A stretch of 64,000 nucleotides of DNA, from assembly GCA_003326205.1 (NCBI GenBank), contig LWTK01000011.1, positions 124,001 to 188,000 on the forward strand, given 5' to 3'. Numbering within the stretch: the stretch's first letter is position 1; every line of letters starts with the position of its first letter. Shown piece after piece: positions 55,501 through 64,000 of this stretch. The DNA is from Nostoc sp. ATCC 43529 (GTDB taxonomy: Bacteria; Cyanobacteriota; Cyanobacteriia; Cyanobacteriales; Nostocaceae). The position numbers and the translations under genes were made by a program. The notes beneath the pieces are model-generated. The model saw nothing but the letters and a program-made list of their open reading frames with translations, was not told the origin of the DNA and did not search any database.

Positions 55501-58133
55501 TGGAAGTACTTGGATTAGAAAAATTAGGAATAAACGATAACTTCTTTGAATTGGGAGGACACTCACTTTTAGCAACCCAAGTAATATCCCGGATTAATAA
55601 AAATCTTGATGTCGAGTTGCCAATACGGCGAATTTTTGAACTGCCAACAATAGCAAAATTAGCTAAAAGTATTGAGGAAAAGCAGCTAGGTATTAAGCCA
55701 CTACCACCAATTGAACGAGTTTCACGAGACAAAGAACTACCCTTATCTTTTGCTCAAAAAAGATTGTGGTTTCTAGAACAATTGGAAAGAGGAAGTTCTA
55801 CATATAATATGCCAGCTGCCGTTTACCTGAACGGACGTTTAGATATAGATGTTTTAGAACAAACTTTTCGAGAACTCTTACAACGTCAAGAAGTATTACG
55901 CACTAGCTTTCAAAAAGTAAACGGGAATCCCGTACAAATAATCGCTTCATCTGTTGCTATTTCTGTACCAATTATAGATTTAAGTCAAATTTCAGCAGAA
56001 AAACAATTTGTTAAGGTGCAGCAGTCAATTTTGGAAGAAGCTCAACGACCTTTTGACTTAACTGAAAGCCCATTACTGCGAGTTAATTTATTGCGTTTAG
56101 CTGAAGAGTCTTATGTATTGGTGTTAGTAATGCACCACATTATTTCTGATGGCTGGTCAATTGGCGTACTTATTCGTGAATTATCTGCGCTTTATGGAGC
56201 TTTCAGCAAAAAAGAACCTTTATCTTTAGCAGAATTACCAATTCAATATGCAGACTTCGCCTACTGGCAAAATCAATGGCTGCAAGGTGAAGTGATGGAG
56301 AAACATTTATCTTATTGGAAACAGCAACTTGCAAACTTACCTGTACTAGAATTGCCTACTGATTATCCCCGTCCTGAAATCCAAACTTTTCGCGGCAGCA
56401 GACAACATATAGAATTCTCAAAAGAACTTTGTGAAGAAATTAAAGCATTAAGCCGTAGAGAAGGAGTCACTATGTTTATGACTCTCTTGGCGGCATTTAA
56501 AACCTTAATGCATTACTACACAAAGCAAGATGATATTGTTGTCGGTACTGATGTCGCTAACCGGAATTTTCCAGAAATAGAGAATATTATTGGTTTTTTT
56601 GTTAATCAGCTAGTATTACGTACTAACTTGGGAGGAAATCCAACTTTTCAGGAATTATTGAAACGCGTTCGTGAGGTGACCTTGGCTGCTTACGAACATC
56701 AAGATATGCCATTCGATCAGTTAGTATTAGCCTTGAAACCAGAACGAGATTTGAGCCGTACACCTCTGTTTCAATCTAAGTTTGTTCTCCAAAATGCTCC
56801 AATACTTCCACTAGAACTCGAAGGCTTGAAGCTGAAAATTGTCGAACAGATTGACAATGGCACAGCTAAGTTTGATTTATTACTTACTATGTGGGAAAAT
56901 GAACGAGGGTTGAGTGGTAGTTTGGAATATAGTACAGACTTATTTAAGGCTACTGCGATCGCTAAATTTATTACAGATTATGAAATAATTTTGCGTGCCA
57001 TTGTTGCTCAACCTAATATTAAATTTGCAGGCATCAAAGAAATATTGGCAGCAGCAGAAAAACAAAGACAAGACGCAAAACAAGAAGAATTTAAACAAGC
57101 CCGCAGCCAAAAATTTAAAGCATTTAAATCGCAACCAAAACCTAAAGTAATTAACTTATCCTCAGAAGAATTAATTACAGAATCTTTTTTACAAACTGGA
57201 GAGAAACTACCTCTAGTTATTTCACCAAAATTCAGCGATTTAAATTTGCCAAATTGGGCTGAAAAAAATCAAGAATTTATCATCAATAACTTATTGAAAT
57301 ACGGAGGAATTTTATTTAGAGGTTTTGCTATTAATCAAAAAGAGGATTTTGAACAATTTGTTAGCGCCGTATGTCCTCAATTAATGCCTTACATAGAATC
57401 TTCTACACCTCGTACTAAATTAAGCGAAAAAGTTTACACATCTACCGAATTTCCTGCTGACCAAACTATTGCCTTACATAATGAGTCATCCTATGCCAAT
57501 ACCTATCCGATGAAGATATGGTTTTGTTGCATAGAACCTGCAAGTCAAGGAGGAGAAACTCCAATTGCCGATGTGAGAAAAGTATTTCAACGTATTCATC
57601 CTCACATTAGAGAACGCTTTCAAGAAAAAGGCTGGATGTTAGTTCGCAACTATGGAAATGGATTTGGTTTACCTTGGCAAAAAGTCTATCACACAACAGA
57701 TAAAGCTGTGATGGAAGAATATTGTCGTAATGCTTGTATTGAGGTTGAGTGGAAAGATAACAACCGCTTAAGAACTCGTCAAGTTCGTCCAGCCATAGCA
57801 AAACATCCAACAACCGATGAAATGGTTTGGTTTAATCATGTTGTTTTCTGGCATATATCGAGTTTACAAACACAATTTCGAGAAAAATTCTTCAGCGAAT
57901 TTACAGAAGAAGATTTACCACATAACACTTTTTATGGCGATGGTTCTCCCATTGAAGACTCAGTTATTGCAGAAATTCGTGAAGCTTATCAACAAGAAAT
58001 GATTGTTTATCCTTGGCAGAAAGGCGATATATTAATGCTCGATAATATGTTGACAGCCCACGCACGTAATCCCTACTCTGGTTCGAGAAAAATTTTAACT
58101 GCAATGGGCGAACCTTTCCAGCATTATTTTTAA
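52548..58133 (+). CDS. NRPS: C-A(Gly)-PCP-C-TauD hydroxylase
   Basis: The ATG at 52548 is preferred to the TTG at 52521; the protein has 1861 residues. The first C domain (FYPLSPMQQGILFHS; HHLLLDGWS near 146) has the sequence style of domains that follow an E domain. The A domain (YTSGSTGKPKGVQ near 617) gives code D-I-L-Q-L-G-M-I-W, again glycine-like. A PCP (ELGGHSLL near 1001) and a second, intact C domain (HHIISDGWS near 1196) follow. The last 340 residues are a TauD/SyrP-type Fe(II)/2-oxoglutarate dioxygenase, with HNE (near 1644), the distal His in LDNMLTAHAR (near 1838) and the Arg of GSRKI. SyrP-type enzymes beta-hydroxylate carrier-bound Asp; the next protein loads Asp/Asn. Confidence 0.93.
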   Translation: MKNSAPKNIEDFYPLSPMQQGILFHSLYAPDSAVYCEVFSCRIEGELNISAFKQAWQKLLERHPILRTSFVWKGLKEPAQIVHKKVQLPWEQKDWRGIESITQQERIEAFLVAEQQRSFEISQAPLMRFTLIELEGNNYQFVWSRHHLLLDGWSSSLLINEVFSFYQAFSQDQDLSWKQPRPYRDYIAWLQQQDLAQSESFWRKYLQKFTATTPLSVDSTSNHLSDESKDYKQQQIKLSAAETEALQSFARQQQLTLNTLIQGAWAILLSRYSSENDIVFGAVISGRGGLTASESMVGVLINTVPVRVYINPEEFVIPWLKQLQVQQNQTRQYEQCPLIEIQKSSDIPVGQPLFESIVNFQNYPTDFSKLKQFSNLKISNIHSFMHPHYPLTLSVKADSELLLEIFYESDRFESNTITRMLGHFRTLLLGMTASRQQRVKDLPLLTGQEHRQLLVDWNNTQVDYPQNCIYQLFEAQVEKTPDAVAVVFENEQLTYRELNARANQLAHYLQKLGVKPEVLVGICVERSLNMLVGLLGILKAGGAYIPLDPSYPKERLAFILEDAQAPVLLTQTSLLEVLPQNKSQVVCLDTHWHKIAQQSQENLFDELTIDNLAYVIYTSGSTGKPKGVQIHHGALSNFLYSMKQKPGLTQNDTLLAVTTYSFDIAALELFLPIIVGGCLVIASREIASDGIQLSAKLRDSKATVMQATPATWQLLLTAGWSGNHQLKILCGGEALPGYLANKLLHRCASLWNMYGPTETTIWSAVSEVETDSRIISISGAIANTQLYILDQYNQLVPVGVPGELHIGGDGLARGYFNRPDLTAEKFIPNPFSEKAERLYKTGDLARYLSNGEIEYIGRIDNQVKVRGFRIELGEIEALLTQHCAVREAVVVVRKDSLDSQRIVAYLVPQNQQTLTISELRSFLESKLPSYMMPTNFVILEAFPLTPNGKVDRKALPALNTVLPEFEEKFVAPQTAMEKQLAAIWMEVLGLEKLGINDNFFELGGHSLLATQVISRINKNLDVELPIRRIFELPTIAKLAKSIEEKQLGIKPLPPIERVSRDKELPLSFAQKRLWFLEQLERGSSTYNMPAAVYLNGRLDIDVLEQTFRELLQRQEVLRTSFQKVNGNPVQIIASSVAISVPIIDLSQISAEKQFVKVQQSILEEAQRPFDLTESPLLRVNLLRLAEESYVLVLVMHHIISDGWSIGVLIRELSALYGAFSKKEPLSLAELPIQYADFAYWQNQWLQGEVMEKHLSYWKQQLANLPVLELPTDYPRPEIQTFRGSRQHIEFSKELCEEIKALSRREGVTMFMTLLAAFKTLMHYYTKQDDIVVGTDVANRNFPEIENIIGFFVNQLVLRTNLGGNPTFQELLKRVREVTLAAYEHQDMPFDQLVLALKPERDLSRTPLFQSKFVLQNAPILPLELEGLKLKIVEQIDNGTAKFDLLLTMWENERGLSGSLEYSTDLFKATAIAKFITDYEIILRAIVAQPNIKFAGIKEILAAAEKQRQDAKQEEFKQARSQKFKAFKSQPKPKVINLSSEELITESFLQTGEKLPLVISPKFSDLNLPNWAEKNQEFIINNLLKYGGILFRGFAINQKEDFEQFVSAVCPQLMPYIESSTPRTKLSEKVYTSTEFPADQTIALHNESSYANTYPMKIWFCCIEPASQGGETPIADVRKVFQRIHPHIRERFQEKGWMLVRNYGNGFGLPWQKVYHTTDKAVMEEYCRNACIEVEWKDNNRLRTRQVRPAIAKHPTTDEMVWFNHVVFWHISSLQTQFREKFFSEFTEEDLPHNTFYGDGSPIEDSVIAEIREAYQQEMIVYPWQKGDILMLDNMLTAHARNPYSGSRKILTAMGEPFQHYF

Positions 58134-58179
58134 ATAATTATTCACTCATAAAATCCATAGACTAGACAATTTTTCTCCC

Positions 58180-58211
58180 CTCTCTGTGCCCTCAGCGTCT
58201 CTGCGGTTCGT
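58180..58211. repeat. Half-copy of the CTCTGCGGTTCG repeat before an NRPS start
   Basis: CTCTCTGTGCCCTCAGCGTC followed by TCTGCGGTTCGT matches the right arm of the element in lnt. It lies 5-36 bases before the ATG at 58216. It creates an upstream in-frame GTG that I do not use as the start. Confidence 0.75.
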
Positions 58212-58215
58212 TATC

Positions 58216-61200
58216 ATGAATAATCAAGTAATTCACGGTTTTCAAATTTCACCACAACAAAAACATCTATGGTTATTACAGCAAGCTAACAATAGCCTTG
58301 TTTATTATTCATTTACTGCGGTGGAAATTACAGGTAATTTAAATACAGAGGCGTTAAAGGATAGCTTAAAAACTATTGTCCAGAGACATGAAATACTTTG
58401 CACTACTTTTCGCTGCTTACCAGGAATGAATATTCCTTTACAAGTAATTGACAAGCATAGCGATTTGTTAATAAAAGAACATGATTTGAGATCGATTACC
58501 CGTGAAAAACAAAATAATGCCGTTGAATTATTAATTGAATCTATTAAACAACAAAAATTCGACTTAGAGAAATCATCATTACAGATATCTCTAGTTATCC
58601 TGTCAGAATCTAGATATGTATTACTGTTAAACTTACCTGCTTTATACGCAGATAGAACTTCACTTAATAATTTATTAACAGAAATAACTCATACTTACAC
58701 TGGGAATTTATATGATGATGAACCAGTGCAATACATCGTTTTTTCAGACTGGCAGAATGAATTATTAGAGTCAGAAGAAGCAGAAATTGGTAGAAAATAT
58801 TGGCGAGAAAAAGATATTAATCATATTTTCAACTTGAAACTGCCAAATGAAAATTTGTTGTCTGGTAAAACTGAATTTAAACCGCAAATTTTTACTCAGA
58901 TAATTCCGCCTCAATTTGCAGCTAAAATAAATGCGATCGCCGAAAAATTCAATACTACTGAATCATCATTATTACTAACATGTTGGCAAACACTACTATG
59001 GCGTTTAACCAATGTATCAAATATGGTTATTGGTACTCACTGCGATGGTAGATCGGAAGAAGAACTCCAAGAAATGCTGGGACTATTTGCCAAATATGTA
59101 CCAGTGGATTGCCATCTCCAAGCTAATTTAAAATTTAGTGAAGCTTTAGAGCAAATTACTTTAGCTCAAAATCAAGCTTATGAATGGCAAGATTGTTTTA
59201 ATTGGGAATTAGTTTCAGGATTAGATGATATACCTTTCTTACCCTTCTGTTTTGAGTTTATAGAACAACATTCTGAAATTTTGACTACAAATGCGGTTAA
59301 TTTTTCTCTGTTACAGCAATATGTTTGTTTTGACAAATTTAAAATAAAATTATCGTTTATTCGTACACAAAACTCTCTTCAAGCTGAATGGCACTATGAT
59401 TCAGAATTATTCTTACCAGAAGATATCGAACGCTTATTTGGACAATTTTCTACGCTCTTAAAAAATGCAATTAACCATCCAGATGCACTGCTAAGTGAAT
59501 TAGAAATACTCAGTGATATTGAGCGACAAAAACTTTTGGTTGATTTTAATAATACAGAAACTGCTTTTCCAGCAGATAAATGTTTTCATCAACTTTTTGC
59601 AGAACAAGTAGAACGCACGCCAGACAACATTGCTGTTGTTTATAAAAATCAGCAATATACCTATCAAGAATTAAATAATTGTGCTAACCAGCTAGCTAAT
59701 TACCTACAAAAATTAGGTGTGAAACCTGATGTAATGGTTGGTATTTGTGTAGAGCGTTCCCCTTTAATGCTGATTGCACTTTTAGGTATCTTAAAAGCGG
59801 GTGGTGCTTATGTACCGATTGACCCTAATTATCCTTTAGAAAGAAAAGCTTTTATCGTAAAAGATTCTCAAATGCCAGTGCTATTGACTCAACAGCATTT
59901 AATGGCAGATTTAGCTACAAATGAAATTAAAGTAATTTGTCTTGATAGTGATTGGGAAACTATAAACCAACAAGAAATTGATAATCCAATTACTACAATA
60001 ACTACATTAAATTTAGCTTATGTTATTTACACCTCTGGTTCCACTGGTAAACCTAAAGGAACTCTCATCCCCCATCAAGGATTAGTTAATTATCTTTGTT
60101 GGGCTACTCAAAGATATGCAGTAGAACAAGGAGTAGGAACTGTAGTCCACTCACCTCTCGGTTTTGACTTAACAATCACCAGTCTGTTATCACCTTTATT
60201 AGTTGGTCGCACAGCAGAGTTATTATCAGAAGAACAAGGAATTGAAACACTTTCTCAAGCTTTAAAGAAAAGCTCAAATTTAAGTTTGGTGAAAATAACC
60301 CCCGCGCACTTGGATTTGCTGAAACAACAGTTATCTAAAGAAGAGATAGTAAATAAAACAAGAGCGTTTATTATTGGTGGGGAAAACTTATTAGCTGAAA
60401 GTATTACTTTTTGGCAAGATATAGCACCAAATACGATATTAGTAAACGAATACGGCCCTACAGAAACGGTGGTAGGCTGCTGTATTTATCAAGTTCCAAT
60501 TGGAAAACATACTTCAGGCTCCATACCAATTGGTAAACCGATCGCTAATACTCAGTTGTACATTTTAGACCAATATTTGCAACCAGTACCAACAGGTGTA
60601 GTAGGTGAATTACACATTGGTGGAATTGGATTAGCTAGGGGTTATTTAAATCAACCTGAATTAACTGCGCTGAAATTTATTCCCAATCCCTTTAGTAAAC
60701 AAGCAGGCGATCGCCTTTACAAAACTGGCGATTTAGTTCGCTTTTTACCGAGTGGAGATATTGAGTATATCGGTAGAATTGATAACCAAATAAAAATCCG
60801 GGGTTTCCGTGTTGAATTAGGAGAAATTGAAGCCGTTATCAATCAGCATCCATCAGTATCTGCAAGTGTAGCGATCGTTCGAGAGGATAAACCAGGAAAT
60901 CAAAATTTAACAGCTTATATAACTCTTCATCCAGACAAAACACTAACAATTTCTGAACTGCGACGCTTCTTACAAAATAAATTGCTTGACCACATGATAC
61001 CAACAGCGTTTATGATATTAGAAGCGTTTCCACTAACATCTAATGGCAAAGTAGACCGTCGAGCATTGCCAATGCCAGATGCTTTACGCCCAGAATTAGA
61101 AGTTGCTTATGTGGTGCCACAAACTGAAGTAGAAAAAACAATAGCTTCAGTTTGGCAGAAAGCTTTAAATCTTGAAAAAATAGGTATTCACGATAATTTT

Positions 61201-61452
61201 TTTGAAATTGGCGGTCATTCATTACTTTTAGTTACAGTTCACAGCCAATTGCAGGAAATATTAAATGCAGAACTATCAACCCTTGATTTGTTTAGATATC
61301 CCACCATCAATTCTTTAGCAGAGTATTTAAGCTCATCTGCAAATAAAACAGTATCTTTACAGGAAACTGAGATCCAAACCGAGAAAATTTCAGCTGGTAA
61401 GGCGCAACAAAGAAAACGTTTGCAAAAACTTAAATCAGTTGAAAATAATTAA
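58216..61452 (+). CDS. NRPS: degenerate C (interface-like)-A(Asx)-PCP
   Basis: From the ATG at 58216 the protein has 1078 residues. Residues about 10-440 are a condensation-fold domain whose HHxxxDG motif is replaced by LPALYAD (near 140-147), so it lacks the catalytic His. The A domain (about 455-950; YTSGSTGKPKG near 613) gives code D-L-T-K-I-G-E-V-G. The DLTKxG frame is that of Asp/Asn; Glu at position 322 favours Asn, while Asp enzymes usually have His there. A PCP (EIGGHSLLL near 1000) and a basic tail follow. Lying right after a C-TauD terminus, this module fits the interface-domain arrangement of siderophore Asp beta-hydroxylases. Confidence 0.9.
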   Translation: MNNQVIHGFQISPQQKHLWLLQQANNSLVYYSFTAVEITGNLNTEALKDSLKTIVQRHEILCTTFRCLPGMNIPLQVIDKHSDLLIKEHDLRSITREKQNNAVELLIESIKQQKFDLEKSSLQISLVILSESRYVLLLNLPALYADRTSLNNLLTEITHTYTGNLYDDEPVQYIVFSDWQNELLESEEAEIGRKYWREKDINHIFNLKLPNENLLSGKTEFKPQIFTQIIPPQFAAKINAIAEKFNTTESSLLLTCWQTLLWRLTNVSNMVIGTHCDGRSEEELQEMLGLFAKYVPVDCHLQANLKFSEALEQITLAQNQAYEWQDCFNWELVSGLDDIPFLPFCFEFIEQHSEILTTNAVNFSLLQQYVCFDKFKIKLSFIRTQNSLQAEWHYDSELFLPEDIERLFGQFSTLLKNAINHPDALLSELEILSDIERQKLLVDFNNTETAFPADKCFHQLFAEQVERTPDNIAVVYKNQQYTYQELNNCANQLANYLQKLGVKPDVMVGICVERSPLMLIALLGILKAGGAYVPIDPNYPLERKAFIVKDSQMPVLLTQQHLMADLATNEIKVICLDSDWETINQQEIDNPITTITTLNLAYVIYTSGSTGKPKGTLIPHQGLVNYLCWATQRYAVEQGVGTVVHSPLGFDLTITSLLSPLLVGRTAELLSEEQGIETLSQALKKSSNLSLVKITPAHLDLLKQQLSKEEIVNKTRAFIIGGENLLAESITFWQDIAPNTILVNEYGPTETVVGCCIYQVPIGKHTSGSIPIGKPIANTQLYILDQYLQPVPTGVVGELHIGGIGLARGYLNQPELTALKFIPNPFSKQAGDRLYKTGDLVRFLPSGDIEYIGRIDNQIKIRGFRVELGEIEAVINQHPSVSASVAIVREDKPGNQNLTAYITLHPDKTLTISELRRFLQNKLLDHMIPTAFMILEAFPLTSNGKVDRRALPMPDALRPELEVAYVVPQTEVEKTIASVWQKALNLEKIGIHDNFFEIGGHSLLLVTVHSQLQEILNAELSTLDLFRYPTINSLAEYLSSSANKTVSLQETEIQTEKISAGKAQQRKRLQKLKSVENN

Positions 61453-61466
61453 GGAATCTATAAATT

Positions 61467-64000
61467 ATGAATAGTCCAACAGAAAATTATTCTAATAACG
61501 GTTCAGAAATCGCAATTATCGGATTGACAGGAAGATTTCCTGGTGCGAAAAATCTTGAAGAATTTTGGCATAATCTCCAAAATGGTGTAGAGTCAATTTC
61601 TTTTTTCAGTGATGAAGAATTGTTAGCATCAGGAGTAGACCCAGCACTTATTAGTAATCCCAATTATGTGAAAGCTAATGCTGTCTTAGAAGATGCAGAA
61701 CTTTTTGACGCTGCCTTTTTTGGTTTTAATCCTAGAGATGCAGAAATGACCGATCCCCAACACCGGATTTTTTTAGAGTGTGCTTGGGAAGCGTTGGAAA
61801 ACGCAGGATATAATTCTGAAACCTACAATGGCTCTATAGGTGTTTTTGCTGGTTCTAACTTAAGCGGTTATTTACTAAACATTTATTTTAATCAAAATAT
61901 TAGAAACTCAATAGACGAACATCAGCTAACAATTGCTGCTGATAAAGATTATCTGGCTACACGTACTTCTTATAAACTTAATTTAACTGGGCCTAGTTAT
62001 GCAGTTCAAACAGCTTGTTCGAGTTCATTAGTAGCAGTACATTTAGCCTGCCAAAGTTTGCTCAACGGCGAATGTGATATTGCTTTGGTTGGTGGCGTTT
62101 CTATCAGTGCATCAAGAAAATCTGGCTATCTATATAAAGAGGGAGGTATTAAATCTCCTGACGGACATTGCCGCGCTTTTGATGCCAAAGCACAGGGAAC
62201 TGTAAGCGGAGAAGGTGTGGGAATCGTTGTATTAAAAAGATTAGAAGATACATTAAAGGATGGAGATTTTATTCATGCTGTAATTAAAGGTTCTGCCATT
62301 AATAACGACGGTTCAAATAAAGTTAGCTACACAGCACCCCGAATAGAAGGTCAAGCCAAAGTTATTAAAACGGCTCAAGTTGTTGCAGAAGTAGAACCAG
62401 AAACCATCACTTATATTGAAGCTCACGGAACAGGAACTTCTTTAGGAGATCCGATTGAGATTGCTGCACTAACGCAAGCATTTCAAAGTAATACAAACAA
62501 TAAAAATTTCTGTGCGATTGGTTCTTTAAAAACAAATATTGGGCACTTAGATGCAGCCGCTGGTGTTGCAGGTTTAATTAAAACAGTTTTAGCTCTCAAA
62601 CACAAACAAATTCCTCCCAGCTTGCATTTTGAGGAACCAAATCCTCAAATCGATTTTGCCAAAAGTCCTTTTTATGTCAACAATAAACTTTCGGAATGGA
62701 AAGCAGATAAATATCCTAGACGGGCGGGGGTTAGTTCTTTTGGTATTGGCGGTACTAATGCCCACGTAATATTAGAAGAAGCTCCAATTTTTAGAAACCA
62801 AGGAAGTATTTCTCGTCCCTGGCATTTATTGTCTATCTCTGCCAAAACTCCAACAGCATTGGAATCTGCTACAACTAATCTTGCTAATTATTTGGCACAG
62901 CATCCTGAAATTAATCTTGCCGATGTAGCTTATACTTTGCAAGTTGGGCGCCGTAATTTTAACCATCGTCGAGTCTTGTTGTGTCAGAATATTTCAGATG
63001 CAATAAAAACACTAACAGCGCCAGAAAAACAAGGAGTTTTTAGCAATTGTTCAGAAACCCGTAACCATCCAATTGTATTTATGTTTCCCGGACAGGGAGC
63101 GCAGTATGTCAACATGGGACGGGAATTATATGAAACAGAATCTATTTTTCACCAACAAATTGATAATTGTTGTGATTTTTTGCAATCGCATTTAAATTTA
63201 AACCTCAAAGATATACTTTACCCCACAACATTAGAAACTACAGCAGAAAAACTCCAACAAACTTCGTTAACCCAACCTGCATTATTTGTAATTGAATATG
63301 CCCTGGCTAAACTTTGGATGTCGTGGGGCGTGCGTCCACAAGCGATGATTGGTCACAGCATCGGCGAGTATGTAGCGGCTTGCATTTCCGGTGTTTTTTC
63401 TTTAGAAGAGGCACTGACTTTAGTCGCAATTCGCGGACAATTAATGCAAAATCTCGAACCTGGGTCGATGCTTTCTGTTTCTATTTCTGCTGAAGAAATA
63501 AAACCAATGTTGGGTTCAGAACTTTCTTTAGCAGCGAGTAATGCACCATCTCTTTGTGTGGTTTCTGGTGCTACAAATGCCATAGAAACATTACAAAATA
63601 AATTGATTGAGCAAGGTATAGATTGTCGCCGTCTGCATACATCTCATGCTTTCCATTCTCAGATGATGGAGCCGATTTTAGAGCCATTTGTAGGACATAT
63701 TAGAAAAGTCAATCTGAAAACACCTGAAATTCCTTTTGTTTCTAATGTTACCGGAACTTGGATTACGGCAGAGCAAGCAATCGATCCTGATTACTGGACT
63801 AAACATTTACGACAAGCGGTATTGTTTAACGAGGGAATCGCTGAACTGTTGCAACAACCAGAGCGGATATTTTTAGAAGTCGGCCCGGGACGCACATTAA
63901 CTACCCTAGCTAAACGACAGTTAGCTTCACAAACTATGGTGCTAACTTCGCTGCGACATCCCCAAGAGCAAGTTTCTGATGTGGCATTTTTACTTAATAC
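61467..64000 (+). CDS. PKS: KS-AT(malonyl)..., truncated by the window end
   Basis: The frame opens at the ATG at 61467 (NSPTENYSNNGSEIAIIGLTGRFPGAK), 14 bases after the preceding gene, with AAGGAAT upstream. It is still open at the last base (844 complete codons). The ketosynthase has QTACSSSLV (Cys near 182), EAHGTGTSLGDPIE and NIGHLDAAAG. The acyltransferase has FMFPGQGAQYVNMG, GHSIGEY (near 631) and HAFH (near 728), indicating malonyl-CoA. It is a paralog of the PKS at 46551 without the inserted repeat. Later domains (KR, ACP, release) lie outside the window. Confidence 0.93.
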   Translation, partial: MNSPTENYSNNGSEIAIIGLTGRFPGAKNLEEFWHNLQNGVESISFFSDEELLASGVDPALISNPNYVKANAVLEDAELFDAAFFGFNPRDAEMTDPQHRIFLECAWEALENAGYNSETYNGSIGVFAGSNLSGYLLNIYFNQNIRNSIDEHQLTIAADKDYLATRTSYKLNLTGPSYAVQTACSSSLVAVHLACQSLLNGECDIALVGGVSISASRKSGYLYKEGGIKSPDGHCRAFDAKAQGTVSGEGVGIVVLKRLEDTLKDGDFIHAVIKGSAINNDGSNKVSYTAPRIEGQAKVIKTAQVVAEVEPETITYIEAHGTGTSLGDPIEIAALTQAFQSNTNNKNFCAIGSLKTNIGHLDAAAGVAGLIKTVLALKHKQIPPSLHFEEPNPQIDFAKSPFYVNNKLSEWKADKYPRRAGVSSFGIGGTNAHVILEEAPIFRNQGSISRPWHLLSISAKTPTALESATTNLANYLAQHPEINLADVAYTLQVGRRNFNHRRVLLCQNISDAIKTLTAPEKQGVFSNCSETRNHPIVFMFPGQGAQYVNMGRELYETESIFHQQIDNCCDFLQSHLNLNLKDILYPTTLETTAEKLQQTSLTQPALFVIEYALAKLWMSWGVRPQAMIGHSIGEYVAACISGVFSLEEALTLVAIRGQLMQNLEPGSMLSVSISAEEIKPMLGSELSLAASNAPSLCVVSGATNAIETLQNKLIEQGIDCRRLHTSHAFHSQMMEPILEPFVGHIRKVNLKTPEIPFVSNVTGTWITAEQAIDPDYWTKHLRQAVLFNEGIAELLQQPERIFLEVGPGRTLTTLAKRQLASQTMVLTSLRHPQEQVSDVAFLLN

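Overview
The window comes from a filamentous, probably heterocyst-forming cyanobacterium of the Nostoc type. This rests on many GCGATCGC (HIP1) palindromes, a gap1-pyk-tal sugar-catabolic cluster as I remember it from Nostoc/Anabaena, an AMIN-domain TonB receptor, a microviridin cluster, a FAAL-started NRPS/PKS cluster, and abundant short palindromic and heptamer repeats between and inside genes. No rRNA, tRNA, CRISPR array or intact insertion sequence was seen.

Layout. 1-6300: the tail of an MDR oxidoreductase, a membrane pentapeptide-repeat protein, a DUF2887 (Rpn/PD-(D/E)XK-like) protein, a DUF1400/SGNH-hydrolase-like protein and dprA. 6300-10450: gap1, pyk and tal, linking glycolysis and the oxidative pentose phosphate pathway. 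10600-18600: a secreted basic repeat protein, then a microviridin (graspetide) locus with a C39-peptidase ABC exporter, a two-core double-glycine precursor, two ATP-grasp ligases and an HlyD adaptor, interrupted by a HigBA toxin-antitoxin pair. 18690-23808 (minus strand): gyrA, lnt and a DUF6671-like zinc protein, tightly packed. 24263-27378: a 66-aa conserved-looking protein, mtnP and a FetAB-like metal exporter. 27500-40228: a secreted Ntn-hydrolase acylase, a complete siderophore uptake set (two FecCD permeases, an ATPase, a lipoprotein binding protein, an AMIN-TonB receptor), a DUF1636 protein, an ABC exporter and a second DUF2887 gene. 41094-64000: a co-directional NRPS/PKS assembly line that runs off the window end.

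How the parts fit. The assembly line reads FAAL-ACP-C-A(Gly)-PCP | KS-AT-KR-PCP-E | C-A(Gly)-PCP-C-TauD | C*-A(Asx)-PCP | KS-AT... . A fatty-acyl start, a TauD/SyrP-type hydroxylase next to an Asp/Asn module, and adjacent TonB/ABC siderophore uptake point to a beta-hydroxy-aspartate lipopeptide siderophore of the cyanochelin kind. The secreted acylase could trim the lipid tail, as PvdQ does for pyoverdine. This product assignment is inference. No thioesterase or release domain lies in the window.

The least expected pattern is that small palindromic repeats of several families have entered genes in frame. They lie inside the DUF2887 gene (its paralog in the window lacks the insert), dprA, lnt (a nested ~137-bp element), a condensation domain and an acyltransferase domain. 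Another forms the signal-peptide region of the pentapeptide protein. These genes remain open, so the repeats appear to have been accepted as extra peptide.
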